Assembly: GCF_001458415.1 (NCBI RefSeq) | Contig: NZ_CYSD01000043.1 | Coordinates: forward strand, 62,001 to 126,000 | Origin: Tritonibacter multivorans | GTDB taxonomy: Bacteria; Pseudomonadota; Alphaproteobacteria; Rhodobacterales; Rhodobacteraceae | Direction of reading: 5' to 3' | DNA length: 64,000 nucleotides | In this document: one piece after another, positions 23,670-33,628 of the stretch | How the letters are laid out: each line of letters begins with the position of its first letter | How positions within the stretch are numbered: position 1 is the stretch's first letter | The notes under the pieces: model-generated | The model's database searches: none | Told to the model about the DNA's origin: nothing | The model's input: only the letters and a program-made list of their open reading frames with translations | Made by a program: the position numbers and the translations under genes

Positions 23670-24980
23670 TTAATCCAGCGGTCGAATACGCAGACCCGTA
23701 ATGCGGTTGCCTTCGCGGGTGGTGACTTCGAACCGGAAGCCGTGGAAGGAAAACACCTGACCTGTGGTCGGGATCATCTGCGCCTCGTGGATCACCAGAC
23801 CGGCCACGGTATTGGCCTCTTCGTCGGGCAGGTTCCACTCCATCGCGCGGTTGAGATCCCGGATGGTCGTGGCGCCTTCGACCAGATAGTTGCCGTCCGG
23901 CTGTTTCTTGGCAAAGGTCTGCTCTGCGGGGTCAAACTCGTCGGTGATTTCGCCAACGATTTCTTCCAGAATATCCTCGAGCGTGATCAGCCCCTGCAGC
24001 GCGCCGTATTCATCTACCACCAAGGCAAAATGACTGCGCTGGCGCAGGAACTGGCGCATCTGATCATCCAGCGTGGTGGTTTCCGGGATGAAATAGGGCG
24101 GTTGGCAGACCTCGGTGATATTGAACTCTTTCAACGCGCTGGCGTCACCTTCGGCACCGCCGATGGCCGCATAGATATGGCGCAGCAGGTTCTTGGCGTG
24201 GACCACACCAATGATGTTTTCCGGCTCATCGCGGTAGACGGGCAAGCGGGTGTGCGGCGAGGTCAGACATTGTTCGACGATCGCTTGCGGATCGCCATTG
24301 GCGTCAATCATCTCGATATTCGAACGGTGCAGCATGATCTCTTCGACGAAGCGTTCCGCCAGATCCAGCGCGCCAAGGATTCGGTCGCGGTCTTCTTTTT
24401 CGACCACCCCTTCCGAATGGCCGATCTGCAGCGCACCGGCGATTTCTTCACGGACCGCCATAATATGGCTGTCGGGGTCGATCTGCACACCAAAGATGCG
24501 CAGCACAAGGCGCACAAAGAACCGCACGGCAGAAACAACCGGCGCCAGCACGGTGACCAGAAACCCAATGATCGGGGCCACAGCGGCGGCGGCTTTTTCC
24601 GCGTTGGAGATCGCATAGGTCTTTGGCAGGACCTCGGCAAAGACCAGAACCAAAAGGGTCATCACCAGCGTCGCCAGCGCCACGCCGCTTTCGCCAAAGG
24701 CGCGGGTGAACAGGGATGTGGCAAGCGAGGCTGCAAGAATGTTCACCAGGTTATTGCCCAACAGCACCGAGCCAATCAGCCGTTCGCTGTCTTCGGTTAC
24801 CTTGAGGGCCCGCACGGCCCCGCGCGAGCCTTTGTCGGCCTGGCTGCGCAGCTTCCCGCGGGAGGCGGCAGTCAATGCGGTTTCAGACCCGGAAAAGAAC
24901 CCCGACAGCACCAAAAGAAGCCCGATGCCCCCAGCGGTAAGCCAGAAAGCGCTGTCCAACACATTTGCGGTCGTGTCCAT
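23670..24980 (-). CDS. CorC/HlyC-type CNNM-CBS membrane protein
   Basis: A 436-residue protein with an N-terminal CNNM/DUF21 domain of about four transmembrane segments (about 10-200). A pair of CBS domains follows (about 215-335, including LPVYRDEPENIIGVVHAKNL and FALVVDEYGALQGLITLEDI). A CorC_HlyC C-terminal domain (about 350-435) comes last, ending GNRITGLRIRPLD. The family is linked to Mg2+/Co2+ efflux and is often labelled haemolysin-like. It is the last gene of a minus-strand run with xerD, with small hairpins in the 108-bp gap. Confidence 0.9.
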   Translation of the reverse strand: MDTTANVLDSAFWLTAGGIGLLLVLSGFFSGSETALTAASRGKLRSQADKGSRGAVRALKVTEDSERLIGSVLLGNNLVNILAASLATSLFTRAFGESGVALATLVMTLLVLVFAEVLPKTYAISNAEKAAAAVAPIIGFLVTVLAPVVSAVRFFVRLVLRIFGVQIDPDSHIMAVREEIAGALQIGHSEGVVEKEDRDRILGALDLAERFVEEIMLHRSNIEMIDANGDPQAIVEQCLTSPHTRLPVYRDEPENIIGVVHAKNLLRHIYAAIGGAEGDASALKEFNITEVCQPPYFIPETTTLDDQMRQFLRQRSHFALVVDEYGALQGLITLEDILEEIVGEITDEFDPAEQTFAKKQPDGNYLVEGATTIRDLNRAMEWNLPDEEANTVAGLVIHEAQMIPTTGQVFSFHGFRFEVTTREGNRITGLRIRPLD

Positions 24981-25088
24981 GAAGTGTCCGTCTTAAGTTC
25001 TGTTCAGGAAAATGGTTGCTTTGGTTATGGGGGGCAGCGCCCCTCCAATCAAGAGCGCGCGCTCAAAAGACCCTGCGATTGAAGCGCT

Positions 25089-26051
25089 TTACTGTGGGTC
25101 TTCGTCGCCCGCACCCTTTGCCAGCGGGTGGTGCTGATGCACCAGTTCCGCAAGCCGGGTTTCCAGCACATGGGTATAGATTTCGGTGGTGGCAATATCC
25201 GCATGGCCCAACAGGGTCTGGATGCTGCGCAGATCGGCGCCATTGGCCAGCAGATGCGTGGCAAAGGCATGGCGCAGCGTATGGGGCGACACCTGTGCGG
25301 GGGAAATCCCTGCTGTCGCGGCAAAATCCTTGACCAGAAGAAAGAAGCGGTTGCGGGTCAGATGGCCCGACTTGCCATGCGAGGGAAACAGAAATTTCGA
25401 GGGTCTGTCGCCTTTGGCTTCGCGCTTTTCTTCGACGTCGTCCCGATGGACAAGCCAATCCGACAGCGCCGCGCGGGCGGGGGGCGACAGGGGCACCATA
25501 CGTTCCTTGCTGCCCTTGCCCATGACCATCAGCATGCGTGGATCACCGCGTGTGGCGGAAACCGGCAACGAAACCAGCTCGCTCACCCGCATCCCTGTGG
25601 CATAGAGAAGCTCGATCAGGCAGGCATTGCGCAGCCGGTCCCCAGCATTGCGCCCGGTTTCGCGCGCCGCCGCAAGCAACCGGTCCACGTCTTCTTCACT
25701 GAGCGTTTTGGGTAGGGATTTGGCCCGGCCCGGTCCCTTGATCTGCATTGCCGGATTGTCCGTGCGCCAGCCCTCTTCAAAGGCAAACCGATACAGCTGT
25801 TTGAGCGCCGACAGTCTGCGCGCGCGGGTCGCCCGGCTGAGCCCTTCGGCATCACAGGAAATCAAGTAGCTTTCCAGATCATCGCGAGTGGCCGCCGCAA
25901 AATCGAGCCCCCGATGGGTGGCCCATTGCGCCGCGTCTTTCAGGTCGCGCCCATAAGCCAAAAGCGTATTCTGTGCGGCGCCAAGCTCTGCGGCTTGCGC
26001 TTCGAGAAAGGTGGAAATCCACAGGTCGGTTGTGGCGGGGGGATGCGCCAT
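25089..26051 (-). CDS. xerD: Tyrosine recombinase XerD
   Basis: A 320-residue recombinase that, with XerC at dif, resolves chromosome dimers. Catalytic residues are all visible: R155 (TGMRVSEL), K179 (GKGSK), H257 and R260 (HTLRHAFATH), H283 (LLGHADI) and Y292 (TEIYTH). The N-terminal SAM-like domain spans about 1-105. The start at 26051 leaves one base after the stop of the upstream hypothetical gene, so the two are translationally linked; an in-frame upstream start would overlap it. Nothing mobile surrounds it, supporting a housekeeping role. Confidence 0.93.
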   Translation of the reverse strand: MAHPPATTDLWISTFLEAQAAELGAAQNTLLAYGRDLKDAAQWATHRGLDFAAATRDDLESYLISCDAEGLSRATRARRLSALKQLYRFAFEEGWRTDNPAMQIKGPGRAKSLPKTLSEEDVDRLLAAARETGRNAGDRLRNACLIELLYATGMRVSELVSLPVSATRGDPRMLMVMGKGSKERMVPLSPPARAALSDWLVHRDDVEEKREAKGDRPSKFLFPSHGKSGHLTRNRFFLLVKDFAATAGISPAQVSPHTLRHAFATHLLANGADLRSIQTLLGHADIATTEIYTHVLETRLAELVHQHHPLAKGAGDEDPQ

Positions 26052-26052
26052 C

Positions 26053-27666
26053 TCAGCGGTCCTCGAGCAGCAAGAGCTGAAGGGCGGCACGGCGCGCCGT
26101 GTCCTCGAGCCCGATCAGGCGCAGGGCGGCAATGGATTGTGTCAGCGCCGACAGATTGCCTTCGGAACCATGCGCAAAGCTCTCCATGGTGATCAGGATG
26201 GCCTCACCCAGTCGGTTCTCCGACAGCAGCAGCCCCTGCGCCATCGGCAATTCTACAGCGTCGGAAAATCCGCGAGCAATGGCAGCGGCTTGCTGAGAGG
26301 GGGCTTGATCGGCATCGGGAACACCTTGCGCAACTGCGCTGAGGAAAGCCCCATCTTTTGCGCCCTCGGGCGCGCGGGCAACCTCATACCCTGCGGACAG
26401 CAATTGCAGTTTCCAGGACAGAAGTGCCGCGTCTCCGGTCAGCGGCAGTTTGGCAAGAGCTGGGGCAAAAAGATCCGCCATTGCCAGCTCCAGCCCGGCA
26501 TCGCGCGCGGCGGTCCACAGGGCGGGCAGGGCGCGGGCCACAGGGTCCGTCTTGCCACTGGCCGCAGTATTGCGCAGGGCGCTGTCCAGCGCCTGCACGG
26601 CTGCGACACGATCCCAGATGCCACCAGACGCCGCAGGGCGGCGTTGCGTAAACAAACCCAGCAACAAATTCGGGTTCATGGCTCCGCTGCGGGTCAGCCG
26701 TTCGGCGGCCTCCAGCTGGGCTTTCCATCCCGCAATATCGCGCAGGTCCGCATGGGCATAGGCACGGGGCAGGGCGGTTGTGGGGTGCGGTTCGCCAATG
26801 GCCTCATAAAGCCGCAGTGCCAGCGGGTCCGGGCGCTGTGGCGGCGGCAGACGGGTTGCTTCGTCCTCATAGAATTCTGGATTGACAAACCGGTCCAGAA
26901 GCTCCCGTTCGGTGTCGTCAAAAACACCAAGGGCCAGACCACTCTCCAAGATCAGCGACGCCGTGGGCCAGTCGCCCCGGCGTACCGCACAGTAAATACG
27001 CGCCCGATAATCCCGGTCCAGATAGGGCCGGGCGGTCAGCATGGCGCAGCTGCGGCTTTCCTCTCCGGTTAGCAAAGTGGCCTCGAACCAACGTTTAAAC
27101 CGCTCCGGAGTCTTGCCGGGGCCCGCCTCCTGAACCAGCGCCAGGGCTGGGTCCACAGCGCCAATGTCCATCAGCCGGTCAAGACGGGCCAGCAGGATCT
27201 TGTCACCGGCCTGCGGCGCGGGGCGTGCGTCTGTCAGCAGGAGGGTCAGCAGCAGCGACTGCATCGCGGGCAGCCCCCGCGCAGGTGTCTGGCGCAACCG
27301 CGTGGCAAGCAGATCCGGCGGGCTGTTCTGCCACAGGTCAATCGGCAGACCGGTGACTGCGCTGGACACAAGTCCCAGCGGTGGCAGTTGCTGTTCCAGG
27401 GGCGTGACAGTGACCGACGGCCCCTGGCCGTTTTCAGTCACCGGAGGTTCCAGCAAGACGGTTGGTGGGATCACATTCGCGGGCGCAGCAGGCTCTTTCA
27501 GCCACTCGATCGCGCTCATCGGTTGGTCCACAGGCTGCGGTTGCTCCGCTGGCTGGGCATCGACGCCGACCGGGACAGCGCCAAGGGCACAGCCCAGCAC
27601 GGCAGCGCCGGTCGTCGCCCGGCCAAACCCCGCCAGCCTGCGCCGGCCCAAAGGGCTAGTCCGCAT
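26053..27666 (-). CDS. Exported hypothetical protein, helical-repeat-like
   Basis: A protein of 537 residues from the ATG at 27666. The N-terminus RRRLAGFGRATTGAAVLGCA followed by VDAQ looks like a signal peptide or membrane anchor. A Pro-rich linker follows, then a long, mainly helical body with repeated Leu/Ala-rich helices (for example LLARLDRLMDIGAVDPALAL) reminiscent of TPR-type scaffolds. I do not recognise a named family. Its start codon overlaps the end of the 49-residue membrane-peptide gene, and its stop is one base from xerD, so the three are probably one transcript. A scaffold role in the periplasm is only a guess. Confidence 0.75.
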   Translation of the reverse strand: MRTSPLGRRRLAGFGRATTGAAVLGCALGAVPVGVDAQPAEQPQPVDQPMSAIEWLKEPAAPANVIPPTVLLEPPVTENGQGPSVTVTPLEQQLPPLGLVSSAVTGLPIDLWQNSPPDLLATRLRQTPARGLPAMQSLLLTLLLTDARPAPQAGDKILLARLDRLMDIGAVDPALALVQEAGPGKTPERFKRWFEATLLTGEESRSCAMLTARPYLDRDYRARIYCAVRRGDWPTASLILESGLALGVFDDTERELLDRFVNPEFYEDEATRLPPPQRPDPLALRLYEAIGEPHPTTALPRAYAHADLRDIAGWKAQLEAAERLTRSGAMNPNLLLGLFTQRRPAASGGIWDRVAAVQALDSALRNTAASGKTDPVARALPALWTAARDAGLELAMADLFAPALAKLPLTGDAALLSWKLQLLSAGYEVARAPEGAKDGAFLSAVAQGVPDADQAPSQQAAAIARGFSDAVELPMAQGLLLSENRLGEAILITMESFAHGSEGNLSALTQSIAALRLIGLEDTARRAALQLLLLEDR

Positions 27667-27805
27667 TGAGCACCAGAGGCTTGCGCATCTCGGCGGTGGG
27701 GGCGGAGAAATCCGCGCCGAACCACGGGCCGACATAGGCATAGCCGACAAGCCCGATCGCCCCGAGAACGATGAGATAGACCAAGTATTTGACCAAACGC
27801 GCCAT
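27656..27805 (-). CDS. 49-residue single-span membrane peptide
   Basis: A short frame from ATG (27805) to TAG (27656) encodes MARLVKYLVYLIVLGAIGLV and continues GYAYVGPWFG... to LNAD. It has one strong transmembrane helix (about 5-24) and a short polar tail. The last 11 bases overlap the start of the 537-residue gene, an arrangement typical of translational coupling. The overlap, the clean hydrophobic helix and the codon quality make it a likely real gene. No family was recognised. It starts 83 bp from the divergent aroK. Confidence 0.7.
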   Translation of the reverse strand: MARLVKYLVYLIVLGAIGLVGYAYVGPWFGADFSAPTAEMRKPLVLNAD

Positions 27806-27887
27806 GGGTTGTGTCCTGCCTGCTTCTTTCTGTCTTTTCGTCGTTTATATATGGCCTTTTCCGCAATATCACGTCATTCACAGAAGA

Positions 27888-28523
27888 ATGAGCGAAAAAG
27901 ATCTAGACACTGGCGCTTTGGCAGAAAGCCGCGCGCAGGCAGCGCCTTCCGAGGCCGGTTTGGAACAGGGCGGTAACCCTCCGGGAACCCTGAAGAAAAC
28001 CGTCGTTATGGTCGGCATGATGGGGGCAGGAAAAACCGCTGTAGGCCGCGCTTTGGCTGCGCGCCTTGGGGTGCCTTTCCTCGACAGCGATCACGAGATC
28101 GAAACAGCCGCCAATATGACCATCCCCGAAATCTTTGCCCGCGACGGCGAAGCCTTCTTTCGGGAAAAGGAACATCAGGTGATTTCGCGTCTTCTGGAAG
28201 AAGAATGCGGAATCCTGTCCACGGGCGGCGGCGCCTTTCTGGCCGAACGCAACCGTGCAGCGATTTCCAAGGCTGGCGTGGCTGTGTGCCTGAAGGCCGA
28301 CCTCGGGGTGCTGTGGAAACGTGTGAAAGGGCGCGACACCCGGCCTTTGCTGCAGACCGATGACCCCTATCAGACCCTGTCCGAGATCTATGCCGCGCGC
28401 GTGCCGATTTATGAACAGGCCGAGATCAAAGTGCCCTCGGATGGCGAAACAACAATCGAAGTGATGGTGGATCGCGTGCTCGAGGCACTGGCGACCCGCC
28501 CGGACGTTTTGGAGACGACGTAA
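27888..28523 (+). CDS. aroK: Shikimate kinase
   Basis: A 211-residue kinase of the shikimate pathway that phosphorylates shikimate at O-3. The Walker A motif GMMGAGKT lies at 43-50, the shikimate-binding D67/D69 region is FLDSDHEIE, and GGGAF is at 113-117. The first ~35 residues are an acidic, low-complexity extension longer than in E. coli AroK. The start at 27888 was preferred over an upstream in-frame codon that overlaps the divergent membrane peptide. The stop overlaps the aroB start (TAATG), so the pair is translationally coupled. Confidence 0.95.
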   Translation: MSEKDLDTGALAESRAQAAPSEAGLEQGGNPPGTLKKTVVMVGMMGAGKTAVGRALAARLGVPFLDSDHEIETAANMTIPEIFARDGEAFFREKEHQVISRLLEEECGILSTGGGAFLAERNRAAISKAGVAVCLKADLGVLWKRVKGRDTRPLLQTDDPYQTLSEIYAARVPIYEQAEIKVPSDGETTIEVMVDRVLEALATRPDVLETT

Positions 28524-29629
28524 TGGAACGTGTGGTGCATGTGCCCCTGGATGATCGGGCTTATGATGTGGTGATCGGCCCCGGATTGCTGGCCACCGCA
28601 GGCGCGCGGATCGCGCCGCTGCTGCGCCGCAAGAAAGTGGCGGTTCTGACGGATGAAACCGTGGCAGAGATTCACCTCGACACCCTGCGCGCAGGCTTGG
28701 CCGCCGAAGGGATCGAGATGGATGCGTTGGCGCTTCCGCCGGGGGAAAGCACCAAAGGCTGGCCGCAGTTCACCCGCGCGGTGGAATGGCTGCTGGAACA
28801 GAAAGTCGAACGCAATGACGTGGTTGTCGCCTTTGGCGGCGGCGTGATTGGGGACCTTGCGGGCTTTGCCGCATCCGTTCTGCGTCGTGGTGTGCGGTTT
28901 GTGCAGATCCCGACCTCGTTGCTGGCGCAGGTTGACAGTTCCGTGGGCGGTAAAACTGGCATCAATGCCCCGCAGGGAAAGAACCTGATCGGAGCGTTTC
29001 ACCAGCCCTCGCTGGTGCTGGCGGATACCGAGGTGCTGGGCACGCTCACCGCCCGGGATTTCCTGGCGGGTTATGGCGAGGTGGTGAAATACGGCCTGCT
29101 GGGGGACGCGGCGTTCTTTGACTGGCTCGAAGAGCAAGGCCCGAAGCTGGCGGCTGGCGACATGGAGGCCCGGGTAGAGGCCGTGACCCGTTCGGTGCAG
29201 ATGAAGGCCGATATCGTCGTGCGCGACGAGACAGAGCAGGGCGACCGCGCGCTGCTGAACCTTGGTCATACCTTCTGCCACGCGCTGGAAGCGGCGACCG
29301 GCTATAGCGATCGTCTGCTGCACGGTGAGGGCGTGGCCATTGGCTGTGCGCTGGCCTTTGAACTGTCTGCGCGCATGGGGCTGTGCTCTCAGGAAGACCC
29401 AAGCCGGGTGCGTGCGCATCTCAAGGCGATGGGCATGAAAACCGATGTCAAAGACATCCCCGGTGATCTTCCGGACGCCAACGGCCTGCTGGAGCTGATG
29501 GGGCAGGACAAAAAGGTGGTGGATGGCCAGCTGCGGTTTATCCTCGCCCGTGGGATCGGGTCAGCCTTTGTAACCGCAGAAGTCCCCCGCGACAAAGTTC
29601 TGGGCGTGCTGGAAGACGCGCTGGCCTAA
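28523..29629 (+). CDS. aroB: 3-dehydroquinate synthase
   Basis: A 368-residue NAD- and metal-dependent enzyme converting DAHP to 3-dehydroquinate, step two of the shikimate pathway. Conserved elements include FGGGVIGDLAGFAAS (NAD binding), QIPTSLLAQVDSSVGGKTG with metal/phosphate residues, and LGHTFCHALEA with HGEGVAIG histidines. It overlaps aroK by one base and ends in a strong terminator 22 bp after the stop, giving a two-gene aroKB operon. Confidence 0.96.
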   Translation: MERVVHVPLDDRAYDVVIGPGLLATAGARIAPLLRRKKVAVLTDETVAEIHLDTLRAGLAAEGIEMDALALPPGESTKGWPQFTRAVEWLLEQKVERNDVVVAFGGGVIGDLAGFAASVLRRGVRFVQIPTSLLAQVDSSVGGKTGINAPQGKNLIGAFHQPSLVLADTEVLGTLTARDFLAGYGEVVKYGLLGDAAFFDWLEEQGPKLAAGDMEARVEAVTRSVQMKADIVVRDETEQGDRALLNLGHTFCHALEAATGYSDRLLHGEGVAIGCALAFELSARMGLCSQEDPSRVRAHLKAMGMKTDVKDIPGDLPDANGLLELMGQDKKVVDGQLRFILARGIGSAFVTAEVPRDKVLGVLEDALA

Positions 29630-29650
29630 GCCCCGATCAATAAATGGCAA

Positions 29651-29690
29651 AACACCCGCCGGGCAGGGCCGCGGCGGGTGTTTTTTGTTT
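29651..29690 (+). terminator. Terminator of aroKB
   Basis: AACACCCGCCG (29651-29661) pairs perfectly with CGGCGGGTGTT (29672-29682), followed by a T-rich run (TTTTTTGTTTTT). The A-containing stem base also gives it some use on the minus strand for the convergent chemoreceptor gene. Confidence 0.9.
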
Positions 29691-29707
29691 TTGCTCAGAA
29701 ATTTGCC

Positions 29708-31846
29708 TTAGGCGGCGTAGGCCGAATTGTGCTGCTCCAGCTTGTCATCAGCGTCGCTGCCGAGCTGGAATGCGGCAATTAGCGCGGTCAGCTGTGTTGC
29801 CAGACCATACAGCGACTGCGAGGCTGCGGCGGTTTCTTCGACCATTGCCACATTGTGCTGGGTCATGCCCTCCATCTCGCCAACGGCGCTGTTGACGTCC
29901 GACAGCTGTGCGGACTGATTGCCCAGAGCCTGCGAAATGCCCTGGATCAGCTCGCTTACGTCGCGCACCTGACCGGAAACCTTGGTCATGGCATCGCCTG
30001 CAGAGTTCGCCAGCTCAGAGCCGCGTTTCACTTCGCCTGCGCTGCGGCTGGTCAGCTCGTCAATCTGGGCCACCGCCGCAGAGGTCCGCTGCGCCAGCGA
30101 CTGCACTTCGCCTGCGACCACGGCGAAACCACGGCCTGCTTCACCAGCACGGGCGGCTTCCACACCAGCGTTCAACGCCAGAAGGTTGGTCTGGAAGGCG
30201 ATTTCTTCGATCACTTTGGCAATCTGGGAAATCTCCTTCGAGGAGGTCTCGATCGCGGTCATGGCCTTGGTGGTTTGGACGACCACTTCGGAACATTGCT
30301 CCACCTCGCTGAGCGTCTGCGACGACAGCCCTTCGGCCTCTGACGCGTGGTTTGCCGAAGAGCGCACGCTTTCGGTGATCTCGCGCAAAGCCGAGGTCGA
30401 ACGCTCCAACGCATTGGCCTGAGATTCGGTGCGGTTGGACAGATCGCCCACATTGGCCGAGATCGACATCGCGCCTTCGCTGACAGACAGACCGGTTTCG
30501 CGTACCACCTGCATCGCCCCGTCCAGTTCGTTGGCAAGGGAGTTGAAGTCGAGACGCAGGGACTGGAAGCGTTCCGGGAAGTGTTCATGAATGCGGAAGG
30601 TCAGCGCTTTGCTTTGCAGCTGGGTCAGACCCGTGCCGATTTGCGCTTGCACAAAGGCTTGCTCTTCAGCGTTCTGGGCCAGTTCCTGATCCGCTGTGCG
30701 TTTTTCAATCGCATGCCCTCGCAGGGTTTCTGCCTCGCGGGCAATACGGCCGATTTCATCCTTGCGGGTCTGACCGGGCACAGCGCGGTCCAGCTTGTTC
30801 TGGCCAATTTCTTCCAGCGCTTCGGTCAGGTTGCGCAGGCCGCCAACCATGTCTTTGATCAGCTGCGCCGAGATGTAGAAGATCACCAGCATCAGCACAC
30901 CAAAGCCGACAGATGCCGTCCACAGCGCGTTGCGGTTTGCCATGTCAAACGCGGTGTAGTCAGCGCTGAGGTTGGCAACGATCTTCTCTTCGACTTTTTT
31001 GATGCTGATAATCTTTTTGGTTGCCAGCTCGAACCACGCGCCTGGCTCCATGACAGGCACATTTTCGCCTTTCAGAACCGCATCGCGGATGGTCTGAAAC
31101 TCCTGATAAACATCTGACTTCACGTGATCTTTATAAAGCGCATAGCTTTCGGCAGTGGTCAGCTCGTGGAACACGCGCAGGCGCTCTTTGGCCTGATTGG
31201 TCGACAGGGCAAGACGCACCATATTCGGCGTCGACCACCCTTCGGTAAAGCCAATGGCCCCCGCCGCGCGCTGGATGCCGTAGGCATCTTTTGCCATCTG
31301 GAAATAGGTCAGCGCCATGGAACGTTCCGCCAGAACGGTGTCTGGGATCAGAATTTCCAGCGCCAGCGCCGTTTCCAGAAGGTGCATGTTCAGCGCGGTG
31401 TAGAACCCAACGGCCTCATTTGGCGACATCGCACGTGCATTGACCTGTTCGCGGATCGCATGCACCGCTTCCAATTCGTGATGGGCTGCCTGCACAAACT
31501 CGATCGAGGTGCCATGCAGTGCGTCAAGGTCAATCAGGTCGAAGATTTCCAGCATATGGACGGATTTTGCATCGACCGTTTCGCGCTGCTTTACCAGCTT
31601 GTCAGGAATTGTTGTGGCATCAGAGGCGAGGAAGCCCGCTGTCACGCCGCGCTCGACCTGAATTTCATGTACCAGACTGCCAACCGTCAGCATGACGTCC
31701 TGGGTCAGTTCGGTGTCAAAACTCGCGCGCTTAGCAAGTGTGTAAATCTGGAAGCCCGCAATTGCGGTCAGGAAGGCCAGAGGAATCGCCACCAGCAAGA
31801 GAACCTTGCTGCGGATCGTTGTATTTCGGAAGGCACGTTGAAGCAT
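29708..31846 (-). CDS. Methyl-accepting chemotaxis protein with NIT-type sensor
   Basis: A 712-residue transmembrane chemoreceptor. TM1 is at about 15-37, followed by a large periplasmic domain (about 50-300) resembling the nitrate/nitrite-sensing NIT domain ([19 protein letters not shown]). TM2 (about 312-335), HAMP and the signalling coiled coil come after it. The kinase-interacting tip reads [20 protein letters not shown], which is intact, although the central Ala of the usual LNAAVEAARAG is Gly here. It would feed the CheA-CheW pathway. No che genes are adjacent. Ligand assignment is by family only. Confidence 0.9.
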   Translation of the reverse strand: MLQRAFRNTTIRSKVLLLVAIPLAFLTAIAGFQIYTLAKRASFDTELTQDVMLTVGSLVHEIQVERGVTAGFLASDATTIPDKLVKQRETVDAKSVHMLEIFDLIDLDALHGTSIEFVQAAHHELEAVHAIREQVNARAMSPNEAVGFYTALNMHLLETALALEILIPDTVLAERSMALTYFQMAKDAYGIQRAAGAIGFTEGWSTPNMVRLALSTNQAKERLRVFHELTTAESYALYKDHVKSDVYQEFQTIRDAVLKGENVPVMEPGAWFELATKKIISIKKVEEKIVANLSADYTAFDMANRNALWTASVGFGVLMLVIFYISAQLIKDMVGGLRNLTEALEEIGQNKLDRAVPGQTRKDEIGRIAREAETLRGHAIEKRTADQELAQNAEEQAFVQAQIGTGLTQLQSKALTFRIHEHFPERFQSLRLDFNSLANELDGAMQVVRETGLSVSEGAMSISANVGDLSNRTESQANALERSTSALREITESVRSSANHASEAEGLSSQTLSEVEQCSEVVVQTTKAMTAIETSSKEISQIAKVIEEIAFQTNLLALNAGVEAARAGEAGRGFAVVAGEVQSLAQRTSAAVAQIDELTSRSAGEVKRGSELANSAGDAMTKVSGQVRDVSELIQGISQALGNQSAQLSDVNSAVGEMEGMTQHNVAMVEETAAASQSLYGLATQLTALIAAFQLGSDADDKLEQHNSAYAA

Positions 31847-31972
31847 TTTGGCTCACCCGGTACTCGTTGCAAATCCCGAGCACTTTGTGGGTAGACTTAC
31901 TAATTTTCTCTTGCCCTTACGGTGGTTTTTCTGAGGGAAACACCTGAATTTGGCCGATAATACAATAAATTA

Positions 31973-31994
31973 GGGGCGACCAAGCGGTCGCCCC
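31973..31994 (-). terminator. Hairpin between ssb and the chemoreceptor gene
   Basis: GGGGCGAC (31973-31980) and GTCGCCCC (31987-31994) form a perfect 8-bp stem. On the minus strand it is followed by TAATTTATTG, a weak T-rich tail, so it could terminate ssb about 95 bp past its stop. A second 8-bp hairpin (ATTGCCCG/CGGGCAAT) lies at about 32043-32082. Confidence 0.5.
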
Positions 31995-32087
31995 GGCAAT
32001 TTAGGGTAGAGTATGTGTTTCTCATGGCCTTGCGCTGGCTTTGCGCATTGCCCGGAAATTTCGCGCTCTACAGCGGGCAATTTTGCC

Positions 32088-32630
32088 TTAGAACGGGATC
32101 TCGTCGTCGTCGATATTGGAGGAAGGTGCCCCCTGACCGCCGCCGAAGCCGCCGCCCTGATTGCCACCACCATAGCCGCCGCCTTGGTTGCCGCCGCCAT
32201 AGCCGCCACCTTGGCTGCCACCGCCATAGTCAGCACCGCCCTGGCCGCCACCAAAGCCGCCGCCACCGCCGCCTTCACCGCGACCATCCAGCATGGTCAG
32301 GGTGGAGCCAAAGCCCTGCAACACAACTTCGGTGCTGTAACGGTCGGCACCGGACTGGTCCTGCCACTTGCGGGTCTGCAGCTGACCTTCGATGTAAACC
32401 TTGGAGCCTTTGCGCAGGAACTGCTCGCAGACACGCACCAGGCCTTCGCTGAAAACGGCAACAGAGTGCCATTCGGTTTTCTCGCGACGCTCGCCGGTGT
32501 TGCGGTCTTTCCAGGTTTCGGAGGTTGCAATGCGCAGGTTGCACACTTTGCCGCCATTGCCGAAGGTGCGGACCTCGGGGTCGCGGCCGAGGTTGCCGAT
32601 GAGCATTACTTTGTTCAGTGAACCGGCCAT
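32088..32630 (-). CDS. ssb: Single-stranded DNA-binding protein
   Basis: A 180-residue SSB that coats single-stranded DNA in replication and repair. The OB-fold occupies about residues 1-110 ([25 protein letters not shown]). A highly repetitive Gly-rich linker (about 118-170, units such as QGGGYGGGN) follows. The tail ends DDDEIPF, the acidic tip that binds partner proteins. The start at 32630 (MAGSLNKV) was chosen over a 20-residue upstream extension. Confidence 0.95.
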   Translation of the reverse strand: MAGSLNKVMLIGNLGRDPEVRTFGNGGKVCNLRIATSETWKDRNTGERREKTEWHSVAVFSEGLVRVCEQFLRKGSKVYIEGQLQTRKWQDQSGADRYSTEVVLQGFGSTLTMLDGRGEGGGGGGFGGGQGGADYGGGSQGGGYGGGNQGGGYGGGNQGGGFGGGQGAPSSNIDDDEIPF

Positions 32631-32898
32631 GGGATCGGTGTCCTTTGTCTCTTGTCTTGTTGTCTGGTCTTGGCTGGGCAGTTCCAGCATCCGCTTTGGG
32701 GTGGAGCATTCTCCGAATCCCGTGCGGCCTGACGCCCACCCTAAACGCCGCAGCGCATTGAGGAAAGGGCAGGCAGGTCATTGCCAGCCTTCCTTTAGGG
32801 CGGGATACGCGCGACCGCTAGGGGGCTTTTCGTCAGAGATTAAATTTCTATATACTGAGGTGGATTGTGACGAGGAAGGGTGAGGGACCTGGGGCCTC

Positions 32899-33513
32899 AT
32901 GAAGTGTGTTTGGATGCGTTTTTCCGTGGTCGGGCTTGCCGCTCGGTTTGGGATCGTTGGACTGTGCAGCGCCATTGCGGCGCCGACAGTGCAGGCGGAC
33001 CCGCTTTTTCAGAACGGCAACAGTCGCAAGCTGTTTGCTGAGAAAACCCGTTTTTTGGACAAACGTGCAGCGACGCAGTATCGCGATTCTGAACGTCTGC
33101 GCCCGGAACGCTTCCTGCCCGAAGCCGCGCCGCGCTATGCCGGCACTTACAGAGGGCAGTATCTGGACCTCGCCCGGCAGGCGGCGCGCCAATATGGTAT
33201 TCCCGAAGACCTATTCCTGCGCCTGATCCAGCAAGAGAGCAATTGGAACCCGCAGGCGAAATCGCACAAAGGGGCGCTGGGGCTGGCACAACTGATGCCG
33301 CAAACCGCAAAGAGCCTTGGCGTGAACCCGCATGTGCCCACAGAAAACCTGAGCGGCGGGGCAAAATACCTGGCCCAGCAATACCGCACCTTTGGCTCTT
33401 GGCGTCTGGCGCTTGCGGCCTATAACGCAGGTCCGCAGGCCGTGCGCAAATACGGTGGTATCCCCCCCTACAAAGAGACCCGCAATTACGTCCGTAAAAT
33501 CCTCGGAAGCTAG
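32899..33513 (+). CDS. Lytic transglycosylase (SLT domain)
   Basis: A 204-residue exported enzyme that cleaves peptidoglycan glycan strands. A signal peptide spans about 1-33. The SLT domain (about 85-200) has catalytic E113 in QQESNWNP and the motifs [14 protein letters not shown] and YNAGPQAV. The short length suggests a minimal soluble periplasmic form. It is followed, after CtrA-like boxes, by an unrelated small membrane gene on the same strand. Confidence 0.9.
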   Translation: MKCVWMRFSVVGLAARFGIVGLCSAIAAPTVQADPLFQNGNSRKLFAEKTRFLDKRAATQYRDSERLRPERFLPEAAPRYAGTYRGQYLDLARQAARQYGIPEDLFLRLIQQESNWNPQAKSHKGALGLAQLMPQTAKSLGVNPHVPTENLSGGAKYLAQQYRTFGSWRLALAAYNAGPQAVRKYGGIPPYKETRNYVRKILGS

Positions 33514-33529
33514 GGCTGGGTCCGCCGCG

Positions 33530-33579
33530 TTAACCATATGCCCCCAATCCTTCGTTAACCGGTCATTAATCTGCCTTAA
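33530..33579 (+). promoter_or_regulatory. CtrA-like TTAA boxes
   Basis: A half-site TTAACCAT lies at 33530-33537. A full box TTAA-CCGGTCA-TTAA (7-bp spacer, the CtrA consensus arrangement) lies at 33555-33569, and a further TTAA is at 33576-33579. They are 50-100 bp upstream of the small membrane gene at 33629. The match is to the Caulobacter consensus; regulation here is inferred. Confidence 0.6.
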
Positions 33580-33628
33580 TCAGAGGTGAATTTGACCGCG
33601 TGGTAGGGACTGAATTCGGGGGCTGGTG

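Noticed and set aside
25089-26051. Integrase of a mobile element
   Set aside because: Sequence and length fit XerD, and no attachment site, phage or transposon genes lie nearby.
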